Shown: positions 1 to 8,682 of the stretch, one piece after another
Position numbering within the stretch: position 1 is the first letter of the stretch
Layout of the letters: each line of letters begins with the position of its first letter
NCBI RefSeq assembly: GCF_944388875.1
Contig: NZ_CALXKQ010000015.1
Span: 1-64,000, forward strand
Length of the DNA stretch: 64,000 bases
Direction of reading: 5' to 3'
Origin: an uncultured Brachyspira sp.
GTDB lineage: Bacteria; Spirochaetota; Brachyspiria; Brachyspirales; Brachyspiraceae
The notes under the pieces: generated by a model
Told to the model about the DNA's origin: nothing
What the model saw: the letters and a program-made list of their open reading frames with translations, nothing else
Databases searched by the model: none
Made by a program: the position numbers and the translations under genes

Positions 1-16
1 ATTTGTTTATTATTGT

Positions 17-463
17 CGAGGCGAACATAGCAATATATGGAGTAGAGCCGAAGCCAGCAAATAAAATTATTTATTTGCTTATTATATGCGAGGCGAACAT
101 AGCAATATATGGAGTAGAGCCGAAGCCAGCAAATAAATTTATTTATTTGTTTATTATTGTCGAGGCGAACATAGCAATATATGTAGGAGAGCCGAAGCCA
201 GCAAATAAAATTATTTATTTGTTTATTATTGTCGAGGCGAACATAGCAATAATGTAGGAGAGCCGAAGCCAGCAAATAAATTTATTTATTTGTTTATTAT
301 TGTCGAGGCGAACATAGCAATAATGTAGGAGAGCCGAAGCCAGCAAATAAATTTATTTATTTGCATTATAGACGAGGCGAGCATAGCAATAATGTAGGAG
401 AGCCGAAGCCAGCAAATAAAATTATTTATTTGCTTATTATAGGCGAGGCGAACATAGCAATAA
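17..463. repeat. Tandem ~71-72 bp repeat array (seven copies)
   Basis: The conserved core CGAGGCGAACATAGCAAT (with slight variation) begins at 17, 89, 161, 233, 304, 373 and 444, so the period is 72, 72, 72, 71, 69 and 71 bp. Each unit also carries a block reading GAGCCGAAGCCAGCAAATAAA followed by an AT-rich self-complementary stretch (GCAAATAAA...TTTATTTGC in some copies), so each can fold into a hairpin. The first part is open in a TTG-started frame only because three periods are multiples of three. In most later copies the ATG of the unit is followed at once by TAG. This looks like an intergenic minisatellite rather than coding DNA. The array extends to or beyond the left window edge. Confidence 0.93.
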
Positions 464-750
464 TGAAAAAAGTGAATAAAAAAATTATGACAATTTCTAT
501 ACTATCAGGTTCTATACTTACTGTTATAATTGTTATTCTGCTTACTTTACTTATTTATAATCTTAAATTAGAAAATGCTTCTTTTCTTCCAAATACTTTT
601 TCAAAATATGCTGTATCTTTTTTAATAGCATTTATAATTAGTCAGCTAATAACAGCAATTCTTAATAAACTTATATTACTTGGTTTAACTTTAATTGGTT
701 TAGTTCTTATGAAGAAAATAGTAAAAGATGAGGAAGATAAAGGAATTTAA
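463..750 (+). CDS. Small two-helix membrane protein, unknown
   Basis: This is a 95-residue product starting MKKVNKK, with hydrophobic segments at about residues 10-31 and 45-80 and a short charged tail (KKIVKDEEDKGI). I chose the ATG at 463 because sequence upstream in the same frame is only the tandem repeat. This ATG is the terminal motif of the last repeat unit, where AATG is followed by AAA instead of TAG. No good ribosome site is visible: a GAGG lies about 14 nt upstream, within the repeat. I do not recognise the family, and it could be a chance ORF. Confidence 0.5.
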   Translation: MKKVNKKIMTISILSGSILTVIIVILLTLLIYNLKLENASFLPNTFSKYAVSFLIAFIISQLITAILNKLILLGLTLIGLVLMKKIVKDEEDKGI

Positions 751-899
751 TTTTTCTTATAAAAATTATAGCATGGTTTTATCATGTATAAAATATTACT
801 TTATTTAAAATAATAAGTTATATTTTAGACTAGTATTTTTATTTGACTTATTATATAATAAAGAGTTGAATAAAAACAATTTTGGAGGTTTTTAATATT

Positions 900-1634
900 A
901 TGGCAAATCCAGTATTATCAGATAAGGCATTTAATTATGCATCAAGTTATGAAAATGATAAAACAATGACTCTTAATGGAGCAATTAACAAATCAATAAT
1001 ACTCACATTGATACTTATGCTTTCAGCTATGGTAAGTGTATTTTTTGTTTTGGCTTCTAATCCTAAACTTCTTTATCCTGCAGCTTTAGTATCATCTATA
1101 GGTGCTTTTGTTTTAGCTTTAATAATGACTTTCAAAAAAGAATTAGCTAAAGTGTTTTCTATACTTTATGCTGTACTTGAAGGTGTTGCTATAGGTGCTG
1201 TTTCTTATGTATTTAATGCTGCTTATGATGGTATAGTTGTTCAGGCTGTATTTCTTACATTTTTGGATCTGTTTATAATGTTAGTATTATACAGATTTAG
1301 AATAATAAGAGTAACTGAAAAATTGAGAAGTGTTATTATAGTATCTACTTTGTGTATAGGTATTGTATATTTAGTTAATTTTATAATGTCATTCTTTGGC
1401 ATGAGAATACCTTTCTTATACGGTTCAAGTCCTTTAAGCATTGGAATAAGCATTGTAATAGTTCTTATTGCTTCTTTAAATCTTCTTTTAGACTTTGATT
1501 TTATGGAGAAAGGTGAGCAGTATAATATGCCTAAATACTTTGAATGGTATGCTGCTTTTGGACTTCTTGTTACTTTAGTATGGCTTTATTTAGAGATATT
1601 AAAACTTTTATCTAAACTAAGAAGCAGAGATTAA
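900..1634 (+). CDS. Bax inhibitor-1/YccA family membrane protein
   Basis: This 244-residue protein has about seven hydrophobic segments. It matches the bacterial Bax inhibitor-1/YccA family as I know it: an N-terminal NPVLSDKAF motif, a central LDFDFMEKG motif and the C-terminal FEWYAAFGLLVTLVWLYLE signature. Family members are inner-membrane proteins, some proposed to be pH-sensitive calcium leak channels; the substrate here is not determined. The ATG at 900 is preferred over an upstream in-frame start at 882 because GGAGG lies at 884-888. A stem-loop terminator follows the stop. Confidence 0.88.
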   Translation: MANPVLSDKAFNYASSYENDKTMTLNGAINKSIILTLILMLSAMVSVFFVLASNPKLLYPAALVSSIGAFVLALIMTFKKELAKVFSILYAVLEGVAIGAVSYVFNAAYDGIVVQAVFLTFLDLFIMLVLYRFRIIRVTEKLRSVIIVSTLCIGIVYLVNFIMSFFGMRIPFLYGSSPLSIGISIVIVLIASLNLLLDFDFMEKGEQYNMPKYFEWYAAFGLLVTLVWLYLEILKLLSKLRSRD

Positions 1635-1657
1635 AAATTATATAATTGAAATTAAAC

Positions 1658-1689
1658 GGCATGCATATTAATTTATGTATGCCTTTTTT
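1658..1689 (+). terminator. Rho-independent terminator after the Bax inhibitor-like gene
   Basis: GGCATGCATA (1658-1667) pairs with TATGTATGCC (1674-1683) with one G-T wobble, followed directly by a run of six T. Confidence 0.8.
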
Positions 1690-1728
1690 ATTATATAGTT
1701 AGAAAATAAATTTTAGTTTTTAATTCCA

Positions 1729-1985
1729 TTAACGCACGGTTAATCAAATTTTATAAATAATTTAAATTATAATTTAAAAATTAGTTTATATTACAAATAT
1801 TATTCTGCGTGCGGTAATAGCAGTAATAAATTTAAAAAAATCTAGGGTGGGTGTTATAATCACAGTTTAAAATTAAAAAGAAAAGTTATACAAAAATCAC
1901 AGATTAGATTAACAATATATAGGGTGGGCAAATGTAATTAAATTTTAAAACTTTAATTACATACCCATCACTTTAATATTTGCAG
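1729..1985. repeat. Intergenic modular element, copy A
   Basis: Module 1 is an inverted repeat with arms TTAACGCACG (1729-1738) and CGTGCGGTAA (1808-1817). Module 2 follows: an AGGGTGGG box at 1844, a second at 1921 (77 bp apart), then ATGTAATTAAATTTTAAAAC and an inverted half-copy ending near 1970 (TACATACCCATCA). Related copies lie at 3425-3745 and 10140-10385. The rest of the 1690-2610 gap holds no convincing gene. It contains a TTTTATTTATTGATTTT direct repeat (near 2040 and 2348) and a hairpin around the TTTTTTTCGTCAAAAAAG stretch near 2205-2221. Confidence 0.75.
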
Positions 1986-2610
1986 TTTATTTTGAAATTC
2001 TAATTTATTTCGTAATTAAAGTCTTTATTATATTTGGAATTTTATTTATTGATTTTCAAAGCTTTGTTATTGGAAATAGATATTTTTTTCTCAAATAGTA
2101 TGAAACAATACTAATATTAAAAACTCTTATATTTACTGTTTTGATAGAGGAATATTAATAAAAATAAGTATATGAATGGTTAACAAAGTTTTTTATTTAT
2201 CAACTTTTTTTCGTCAAAAAAGACTTGGGTTTTGAAGGTTTAGAATTAATTATTCTTACTTCATGAAATTTCATTTATTAATAATTATAATATTTTTACT
2301 CTCTAAATATAAAATATAAGACTTGTACAAATATTTATGATGTCTTGAATTTTATTTATTGATTTTGCAAACGCTTCAAACTCTTCTTTTTGAAATGATA
2401 TATAAAGGTACTCAGTAGTATTAATTTTAATAGTAAATCTAATTTCTATAAAAAAGTGTAAATTTATATTGCTTTAAATTTAAAAATATTATATAGTATA
2501 ATAAATTTATAAATACATTTTAATTTGAATTTAAATGTAAATAACCATTTAATATATTTTGGGTTTATAAAAATGTTTTTAATAAAAAATTAATTAAAGG
2601 AGTTTCATTT

Positions 2611-3018
2611 ATGAACAAAAAATTATTAACAATCTTTTTAAGCCTATTTTTGGTAGGTATTTTATCAGTAAGCTGTTCTAATAAGGACAAAACAGGTTCT
2701 TCAGGTATAGAACAATTCAACGGTAATTCCTATGTATCGGCATCTACTATAAATGGCAGCCAAGTATATTTATGGGTTTCAATAAAAGATGGTACAGTTG
2801 GTATTTATGGTTATAACAGCAATACATCAGAACCTTCTTATCCAGGATATATGAATGTAACAGGTTCAGGTACCGATTATAATTTTTATTCTGGAATTGG
2901 TGATGCGGCAGGTACTTTAAAATTTGCTTCTGATGGTTCTTCTGTAACAGTGAGATTTACAAAAAATACACAAGCAAATGATATTGTAGGTCAAAATATC
3001 GTATGTAATAAAAAATAA
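2611..3018 (+). CDS. Small lipoprotein, unknown function
   Basis: This 135-residue protein has a type II signal peptide (MNKKLLTIFLSLFLVGIL) and a lipobox ending at Cys22 in VSCSNKD, so it is probably a membrane-anchored lipoprotein. The mature part is rich in Gly, Ser, Tyr and Asn with alternating hydrophobic residues (for example QVYLWVSIKDGTVGIYGY), suggesting a small beta-rich domain. AAAGGAG stands upstream of the ATG. I recognise no family. It is likely monocistronic, between a repeat-filled gap and its own terminator. Confidence 0.8.
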   Translation: MNKKLLTIFLSLFLVGILSVSCSNKDKTGSSGIEQFNGNSYVSASTINGSQVYLWVSIKDGTVGIYGYNSNTSEPSYPGYMNVTGSGTDYNFYSGIGDAAGTLKFASDGSSVTVRFTKNTQANDIVGQNIVCNKK

Positions 3019-3036
3019 TCAATCATATTTTTAGTT

Positions 3037-3080
3037 AAAAGGCTTTGCTTGAAGTTTTTTGAGTAAAGCCTTTTATTTTG
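3037..3080 (+). terminator. Terminator after the small lipoprotein gene
   Basis: AAAAGGCTTT (3037-3046) pairs perfectly with AAAGCCTTTT (3065-3074) around an 18-nt loop, followed by ATTTTG. Confidence 0.8.
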
Positions 3081-3167
3081 CAAAATATTAAAAATAAAAA
3101 ATTATGACAGTTTTTGTCGCAAATATAATATATAATTAAATTATAATAAAAATTAAGGAGGCTTTTT

Positions 3168-3422
3168 ATGGCTCAAAACTTTTACTGTGAATACTGCGGA
3201 GCTAAATATTCTTCTATAGCTTCACTAACAAGTGGTTATTGTCTAAAACATCCAAATGGTCCTAACAAGGGAAAGCATAAACTTTATGAAGGCGGTGAAA
3301 AGTCTGAATATTTTTGTAAGTATTGCGGAGCTAAAAATAAATCTTTACAGTCATTAGTAAATGGTTATTGTCTAAAACATCCTAACGGACCTAACAAAGG
3401 AAAGCATGCACCTGCTTTATAA
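3168..3422 (+). CDS. Double zinc-ribbon-like small protein
   Basis: This 84-residue protein is made of two tandem ~34-residue repeats. Each reads roughly F/YC-x2-YCGAK-x4-SL-x2-GYCLKHPNGPNKGKH. Two CxxC pairs, two later Cys and several conserved His per chain suggest one zinc site per repeat. Similar small proteins with one or two such repeats occur, as I recall, in Fusobacterium, Bacteroidetes and other anaerobes; I know of no assigned function. A strong AAGGAGG precedes the ATG. The preceding gene has its own terminator, so this is probably a separate transcript. Confidence 0.85.
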   Translation: MAQNFYCEYCGAKYSSIASLTSGYCLKHPNGPNKGKHKLYEGGEKSEYFCKYCGAKNKSLQSLVNGYCLKHPNGPNKGKHAPAL

Positions 3423-3424
3423 TA

Positions 3425-3745
3425 AAGCACGGTAATTAAAACAAAAAATAAAATTAAATTCTGTTTTATTTTTTATTGCAATAATTATACAAAATTAATC
3501 GTGCGTTAAACAAATTTCTTCAATCTAATCATAGCTTGGGTGGGGATGCTGTTTTTAATTAAGCAGTAAAATAATTGTAATTAAATATTCATAATAAAGT
3601 AATAAAGAAAACAGGGTGGGATATGTAAATAATTTTTTAAATTTTATTCTAACTCCACGCCCTTTATATTTATTAATGTCTTTTGTATTTTCTGCTTTTT
3701 ATTTATTTTTAATCTTATTAGAAAATATAACGCCATCCCTAGCTT
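3425..3745. repeat. Intergenic modular element, copy B (most complete)
   Basis: Inverted arms near 3425-3437 (AAGCACGGTAATT) and 3496-3509 (TTAATCGTGCGTTAA) form module 1, which is inverted relative to copy A. Module 2 is nearly a full palindrome: a GGGTGGG box at ~3538, a second box at 3613, the AT core ATGTAAATAATTTTTTAAAT, an inverted box (CCACGCCC, 3655-3662) and a last inverted box (CCATCCC, 3733-3739). The spacing between boxes in each half is about 76-77 bp, matching copies A and C. It occupies almost the whole gap before the MATE gene. Confidence 0.75.
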
Positions 3746-3805
3746 ATGATTTTTATTATATAGTTTATAATAAGCATCAGTTTAATTTAAGGTAATAAAA
3801 GAAGT

Positions 3806-5170
3806 ATGGCTAATCATATAGGTACAGATCTTACAGAAGAAAAAGTTGTTCCAACTCTTATAAAGTTGCTTGTACCAATACTGCTTTCTAATATATTAAG
3901 CGTTGTTTATAATATAGTTGACAGTATTTGGATAGGCAATATTATAGGACCTCTTGGACTTTCATCTGTAGCTGTAAGTTTTCCAATAATGTTATTGATA
4001 GGTTCTTTTGCCTTCGGTGTAAATATGGCTAACGGAGTCATAGTTTCGCAGTATTACGGAGCTAAAGATTATGATACTGTAAGCCATGTAATAAAAGTAT
4101 CTACTACATTGGGAGTAATAATACTTTTTACAGTAGGTTCTTTAATGCTTATATTTTCAAGACAAATATTAATCATAATGAATACTCCTGAAAATGCTAT
4201 GGATATGGCTTTAATATATTTAAGAATATCTATAATAGGTTTGCCTTTTGCTTATGCTTACTTTTTTATATCATCCATACTTAGGGCAGTAGGCGATACA
4301 GTACGTCCTTTAATATTTTTAATTATATCATCTGTGCTTAATATAATATTAGACCCTATACTAATAAAAGGCTTTTGGATAATTCCTGCAATGGGACTTA
4401 AAGGTGCAGCGATAGCAACCGTTATATCTCAATTTACTTCTGTATTAATCAGTACAACTTATTTAAGGATAAAAAACAGCTTTATAAAGATTAATCCTTT
4501 TGTATTTACATTTGATTTAGAGATGACTAAAAAAATAATGAAATTAGGCATTCCAATATCATTCAATCAATTTATAGTATCATTCGGCTGGCTTATTATA
4601 ACAAGGCTCATAAGCAGTTTCGGAGAGGCAGCTAGTGCAACTGTTGCCATTGTAAATAGGGTAGAGTCATTATTTATCATGCCTATAGCTGCTTTGGGTA
4701 ATGCTGTAATGACAATGTCGGCACAGAATATAGGAGCTAAAAAGATAGAAAGAGTAAAAGAAATTTTTAAAAGCGGTATTATAATAGGACTTATAATTTC
4801 ATCTATTATGAGCATATTTTCTATTACTAATCCATATTTGCTTATAAGAATGTTTACAAAAGATATTCATGTATTTGAATATGCTAAAAGCTATATTTAT
4901 ACTATAATGCCTATATTTGTTTTTTATTCTATAATGTTTGTATGCAACGGCGTCATTAACGGAGCAGGCAAAACTATTGTCATAATGATCTTTACAACTT
5001 CAACAACTCTTATTTTAAGAACTATTTTGGCTTATAGTCTATCACCTAAATTTGAACTTATGGGTATATGGTTTTCTATGGGGATATGCTATATAATAAA
5101 TACTTTATTCAGCATGTATTATTTGAAATCCAACAGATGGCAGAAGAATGCCAATATAACAGATAGTTAA
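3806..5170 (+). CDS. MATE family efflux transporter
   Basis: The 454-residue, 12-segment membrane protein has the usual length of the MATE (NorM/DinF-like) family. The N-terminal stretch LLVPILLSNILSVVYNIVDSI, with its family-like Asn and Asp residues, and the later GVNMANGVIVSQYYGA motif are characteristic. Two six-helix halves are visible, the second beginning near residue 235 (MKLGIPISFNQF). Members export cationic drugs or metabolites using a Na+ or H+ gradient; the substrate cannot be read from sequence. The ribosome site is weak (AAGGTAATAAAAGAAGT before the ATG). No partner gene is adjacent. Confidence 0.9.
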   Translation: MANHIGTDLTEEKVVPTLIKLLVPILLSNILSVVYNIVDSIWIGNIIGPLGLSSVAVSFPIMLLIGSFAFGVNMANGVIVSQYYGAKDYDTVSHVIKVSTTLGVIILFTVGSLMLIFSRQILIIMNTPENAMDMALIYLRISIIGLPFAYAYFFISSILRAVGDTVRPLIFLIISSVLNIILDPILIKGFWIIPAMGLKGAAIATVISQFTSVLISTTYLRIKNSFIKINPFVFTFDLEMTKKIMKLGIPISFNQFIVSFGWLIITRLISSFGEAASATVAIVNRVESLFIMPIAALGNAVMTMSAQNIGAKKIERVKEIFKSGIIIGLIISSIMSIFSITNPYLLIRMFTKDIHVFEYAKSYIYTIMPIFVFYSIMFVCNGVINGAGKTIVIMIFTTSTTLILRTILAYSLSPKFELMGIWFSMGICYIINTLFSMYYLKSNRWQKNANITDS

Positions 5171-5588
5171 TATTTATTTTACAATATAATATTTAGCTTT
5201 TTTATATAAAAACATTAATTGTAAAATAAACTATTATCTTATTTGTTTCTAAACTCTCAGCTTCTATTAATGTTATTACTACAATTAATGTTTTGATGTA
5301 AAGAAGAAATTTGTGGGTATATACCTAAACAATTATAATTTGTTAAAAAATGGATTATTTAAATTTATATATTTACAGGTTTTTGTAGGTCACCAGCTTC
5401 TTTTTACATTGGTATGGCATAAAAAGCAAAAAGTATATATTTTATACTAAATTTGGTAATTTATCCTATATGTAAAACATAATTAGTATGATTATATACT
5501 AATTTCTATGCTTGCACTTTTTGCAACTTTTTGCGGCGGGAAAAGTTGAATAAAAAAATTAGCAGCAAATTTGATAATTTTAAGTATA
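5171..5588. other. Intergenic gap with a hairpin; no gene seen
   Basis: There is no credible ORF on either strand. A GC-richer hairpin, CAACTTTT (5524-5531) against AAAAGTTG (5541-5548) around TGCGGCGGG, stands out from the AT-rich surroundings and looks like an interspersed palindrome. It sits just past the point where the restriction-enzyme remnant stops. Confidence 0.6.
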
Positions 5589-5806
5589 TTATCCGTTTTT
5601 TATAGGAAATATGAATAATTCTTTTTCTATGAATATATCTGGTCTGATTTCTCTATGATCCTGTTTGCATAAAATTCTTACTTCTTTTTCAGAAGTTGTC
5701 TTAAAATCTTTATCATTTTAGCATTAATATAAAATGGTTCTTTATCAAAATTATGATTATTTATATTATATTTATCAAATATAGCTTTCCAAGAATTACT
5801 GCTCAT
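5589..5806 (-). pseudogene. Frameshifted N-terminal remnant of a probable type II restriction endonuclease
   Basis: From the ATG at 5806 the frame reads MSSNSWKAIFDKYNINNH and runs to a stop at 5678. The adjacent frame continues with DFKTTSEKEVRILCKQDHRE and RPDIFIEKELFIFPIKNG to a stop at 5589, so one frameshift splits a single protein-like stretch. The phrase FKTTxEKEVRILCKQD is one I associate with N-termini of type II restriction enzymes; that identification is from memory only. The position supports it, because the ATG overlaps the end of the methyltransferase frame, as in compact R-M pairs. Nothing of the catalytic part remains. Confidence 0.6.
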
Positions 5807-6520
5807 AAAACCCTCTATCATCTATTTCTATACCTATATAATTTCGGTTTCCTATTATTTTGCAGTACCAGAACCGTTAAAAGGATCTAAAATAGTGTCA
5901 TTATCTTTTGTTGATGCTAATATTATTCTAGTTAAAAGTTTTAATGGTTTTTGAGTAGGGTGTTTACCATGTATTTTTTCACTTTTTGAAGGTGCAGATA
6001 TTGACCATACACTTCTCATTTGCTTACCCTTAGATTTTAATTTATCATCTTCAAAATCCATATTTTTCATAAGATCATAATTATAATAATGTTTTGCATT
6101 TTTATTTTTTTTAGCCCAAAGAATAGTTTCATGGCTGTGAGTAAATACCTTACAGCTTAAATTTGGGGCAGCATTAGGTTTATACCAAACTATATCATTT
6201 AATATATAAAATCCTAATTTTTCTAGTAAATATCCGCATTTATATATGCTATGATTAGTACCGCTTATCCATATAGTGCCTTCATCTTTCAAAACCCTTT
6301 TGCATTTTGATATCCAAGCCTCATGGAAAGAAACATCTTCTTCAAAACCCAAACTTTTATCCCATTCACCTTTATTTACACTAACCATTTTGCCAGCATG
6401 ACAAGTTATTCCATTATTTGAAAGATTATAAGGCGGATCGGCAAATATCATGTCTATAGAGTTCTCTTCTATAGTATCAAGCACTTCTAAACAATCGCCT
6501 TTTATTATATTAAAGCTCAT
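5796..6520 (-). pseudogene. Beta-class DNA adenine methyltransferase, C-terminus frameshifted
   Basis: The intact frame (5855-6520, 221 residues) has motif IV FADPPYNLS near residue 27, then a target region, HPTQKP, and motif I (DPFNGSGT) near the C-terminus. This is the beta-class order and is very like DpnA/HinfI-type N6-adenine methylases as I recall them. The frame stops at 5855 right after GSGTAK. The next frame carries the missing end, IIGNRNYIGIEIDDRGFYEQ, to 5796. Alignment to the expected GSGTTGxxA...GRNYIGIE pattern suggests a loss of about 10 nt. The lost segment normally follows the SAM-binding loop, so activity is doubtful. It starts 6 nt after hisD, on the same strand. Confidence 0.8.
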
Positions 6521-6526
6521 ATATAA

Positions 6527-7801
6527 TTAAAACCTTACTTTTACTGAATTGGCATGTGCTTCTAAACTTTCATGCTCTGCAAAGTTAATTATATTGTATT
6601 TTACTTTCTCTAATGCATCTTTAGTGTAGTAGGTTATATAAGATTTTTTTATAAAGTCATCTACTGATAAAGGAGAAGCAAACTTTGCTGTTCCGCTTGT
6701 AGGTATTACATGATTAGCACCAGATAAATAATCTCCCAATGCTTCAGGAGTATAATCTCCCAAAAATATTGAACCTGCATTTTTTATTTTGCTCAATACT
6801 GAGAATGGCTCTTTTATACTTATCTCTAAATGCTCTGGGGCTATTTCATTGCTTATATATATAGCTTCATCTATAGTTTCAGTTATTATTATTCTGCCGT
6901 TATTTTCTATAGATTCCATTGCTATATCCTTACGGCTTAATTTTTCTAACTGTTTATATAATTCTTCTTTTACTTTTTCTGATATGCTTTTGCTTGTTGT
7001 AATTAATATACTTGAGGCTAATTTATCATGTTCAGCCTGTGCAAGCATATCAGAAGCTATATGTACTGGATTTGCAGTTTCATCTGCTATTATTAATACT
7101 TCGCTTGGTCCAGCCACCATATCAATAGACACTTCTCCATATACAAGTCTTTTAGCCATAGCAACATATATATTCCCTGGCCCTACTATTTTGTACACTT
7201 TTGGTATAGACTCTGTACCGTAGCTTAAAGCCGCTATTGCCTGAGCTCCTCCTGTTTTGAAAACTTTATTTACTCCTGCTATTTTTGCTGCTGCTAATAT
7301 ATTATCATTTATTTTTCCTTCTTTATTTGGAGGCGATACTAATATTATTTCATTTACTCCAGCAACTTTTGCAGGTATAACATTCATAAGCACAGTTGAA
7401 GGATAAACTGCTGTACCGCCCGGTATATAAACTCCTACTTTCTCTATAGGGTTTATAATCTGTCCCATAACAATACCGTCTTCTTCGTTTGTTATAAAGC
7501 TGTTTCTTAATTGTTTTTTATGGAATTTTTCTATATTGTTATAAGCTAGTTTTAATGTTTCTTTAAACTTCTCATCAACTCTATTATACGCTTCTTCTAT
7601 CTCTTTTTCTGTTACTTTTAAATTATCTATTTTAGCATTATCAAACATTTCAGCATACTTTTTTAATGCATTATCGCCGTTTTGTTTTACATCTTCAAGT
7701 ATTGTTTTTACTTTTTCATTAACATCATCATAGCTGAATTGACTTCTTAATAATATATCATCTAATGATTTGCATTCTTTATAATTAATTACTTTTATCA
7801 T
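6527..7801 (-). CDS. hisD: Histidinol dehydrogenase
   Basis: This 424-residue enzyme oxidises L-histidinol to L-histidine with two NAD+, the last step of histidine synthesis in the cytosol. Family landmarks are present: GGTAVYPSTVLMNVIPAKVAG, KIVGPGNIYVA, MVAGPSEVLIIAD, zinc ligands Gln and His in AQAEHDK, the catalytic Glu-His in EIAPEHLE, and the terminal HANSVKVRF. The length is normal. It lies 12 nt downstream of hisG and is probably cotranscribed. The decayed methyltransferase follows 6 nt later. Confidence 0.97.
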   Translation of the reverse strand: MIKVINYKECKSLDDILLRSQFSYDDVNEKVKTILEDVKQNGDNALKKYAEMFDNAKIDNLKVTEKEIEEAYNRVDEKFKETLKLAYNNIEKFHKKQLRNSFITNEEDGIVMGQIINPIEKVGVYIPGGTAVYPSTVLMNVIPAKVAGVNEIILVSPPNKEGKINDNILAAAKIAGVNKVFKTGGAQAIAALSYGTESIPKVYKIVGPGNIYVAMAKRLVYGEVSIDMVAGPSEVLIIADETANPVHIASDMLAQAEHDKLASSILITTSKSISEKVKEELYKQLEKLSRKDIAMESIENNGRIIITETIDEAIYISNEIAPEHLEISIKEPFSVLSKIKNAGSIFLGDYTPEALGDYLSGANHVIPTSGTAKFASPLSVDDFIKKSYITYYTKDALEKVKYNIINFAEHESLEAHANSVKVRF

Positions 7802-7813
7802 AACACTAATTCC

Positions 7814-8434
7814 TTATAAAACTTCTTCTATATTTTGTACTATTTTTTTTATTAAATCATTTTTAAACTTATAGCTTACTTTGTTAACTATGAGTCTTGC
7901 ACTTATATAATCAATAATATCTCTTATAATTACGAGATTATTTTCTCTTAATGTGCTTCCTGTTTCTACTATATCAACTATCACATCGGATAAATTGAGT
8001 ATAGGTGCTAACTCTATAGAACCGTTTAATTTTATTATCTCAACATCTCTGTTTATAGAATTAAAATAATTTTTTGATATATTGACATACTTTGTAGCAA
8101 CTCTCAATCTTCTCTCAATATCTTCTTTATATCCATTAACAGAAGCCATACAAACCTTACATTTTCCGAATTTTAAATCAAGAAGCTCATATACATCATG
8201 ATTATTTTCAAGAAGTATATCCTTTCCAACAATGCCGATATCAGCTACCCCTTTCTCAACATATATTCCAACATCAGACGGCTTTACTATTAAATATCTT
8301 ACATTTTTATCTTTGTTTTCAAATACTAGTTTTCTATTATCTTCTAGTATTTCTTTATTTTCATAACCTATTTTTTCAAATAGAGTATATACTTTATTTA
8401 CTAATCTTCCCTTAGGTAATGCTATATTAATCAT
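7814..8434 (-). CDS. hisG: ATP phosphoribosyltransferase, short form
   Basis: This 206-residue protein couples ATP and PRPP in the first step of histidine synthesis. It is the short (HisG-S) type: it begins MINIALPKGRL, has the PRPP loop in VDIVETGSTLRENN, and lacks the C-terminal ACT-like regulatory domain. Short forms need HisZ for activity, and a hisZ gene lies just upstream on the same strand. hisG has its own promoter-like sequence (8468-8495), so it need not depend on hisZ transcription. Confidence 0.95.
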   Translation of the reverse strand: MINIALPKGRLVNKVYTLFEKIGYENKEILEDNRKLVFENKDKNVRYLIVKPSDVGIYVEKGVADIGIVGKDILLENNHDVYELLDLKFGKCKVCMASVNGYKEDIERRLRVATKYVNISKNYFNSINRDVEIIKLNGSIELAPILNLSDVIVDIVETGSTLRENNLVIIRDIIDYISARLIVNKVSYKFKNDLIKKIVQNIEEVL

Positions 8435-8467
8435 AATTTATATTCTTTTTATCATTTTTTGTATACT

Positions 8468-8495
8468 ATTATAATATAATAAAATATTTTTTCAA
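8468..8495 (-). promoter_or_regulatory. Putative sigma70 promoter for hisG-hisD
   Basis: On the minus strand, TTGAAA (8495-8490) and TATAAT (8473-8468) are 16 bp apart, about 33 nt before the hisG start codon. Confidence 0.55.
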
Positions 8496-8634
8496 ATAGT
8501 AATCTTAATAATTTTTTGTTATCATTGAATGTATTATTGTTCTATAAAATCTAAAATAAATGAAATGTTTTCTCTTAAATATGATTATATTTACTAATAA
8601 AATTTAAAAAATATTATAAATTTCACATATTTTC

Positions 8635-8662
8635 TTGACAATTTAATTATGATTTATATACT
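8635..8662 (+). promoter_or_regulatory. Consensus-like promoter for the 42-residue ORF
   Basis: A perfect TTGACA (8635-8640) and TATACT (8657-8662) are 16 bp apart, followed by GGAGG at 8671-8675 and an ATG at 8683. Confidence 0.65.
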
Positions 8663-8682
8663 AAGTTAATGGAGGTATTTAT

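Noticed and set aside
3-257. 84-codon frame through the tandem repeat
   Set aside because: It is open only because three repeat periods are multiples of three. It begins at TTG without a ribosome site and encodes only repeat-derived residues.
17-463. CRISPR array
   Set aside because: The units are tandem and nearly identical over the full ~72 bp with no unique spacers, and no cas genes are in the window.
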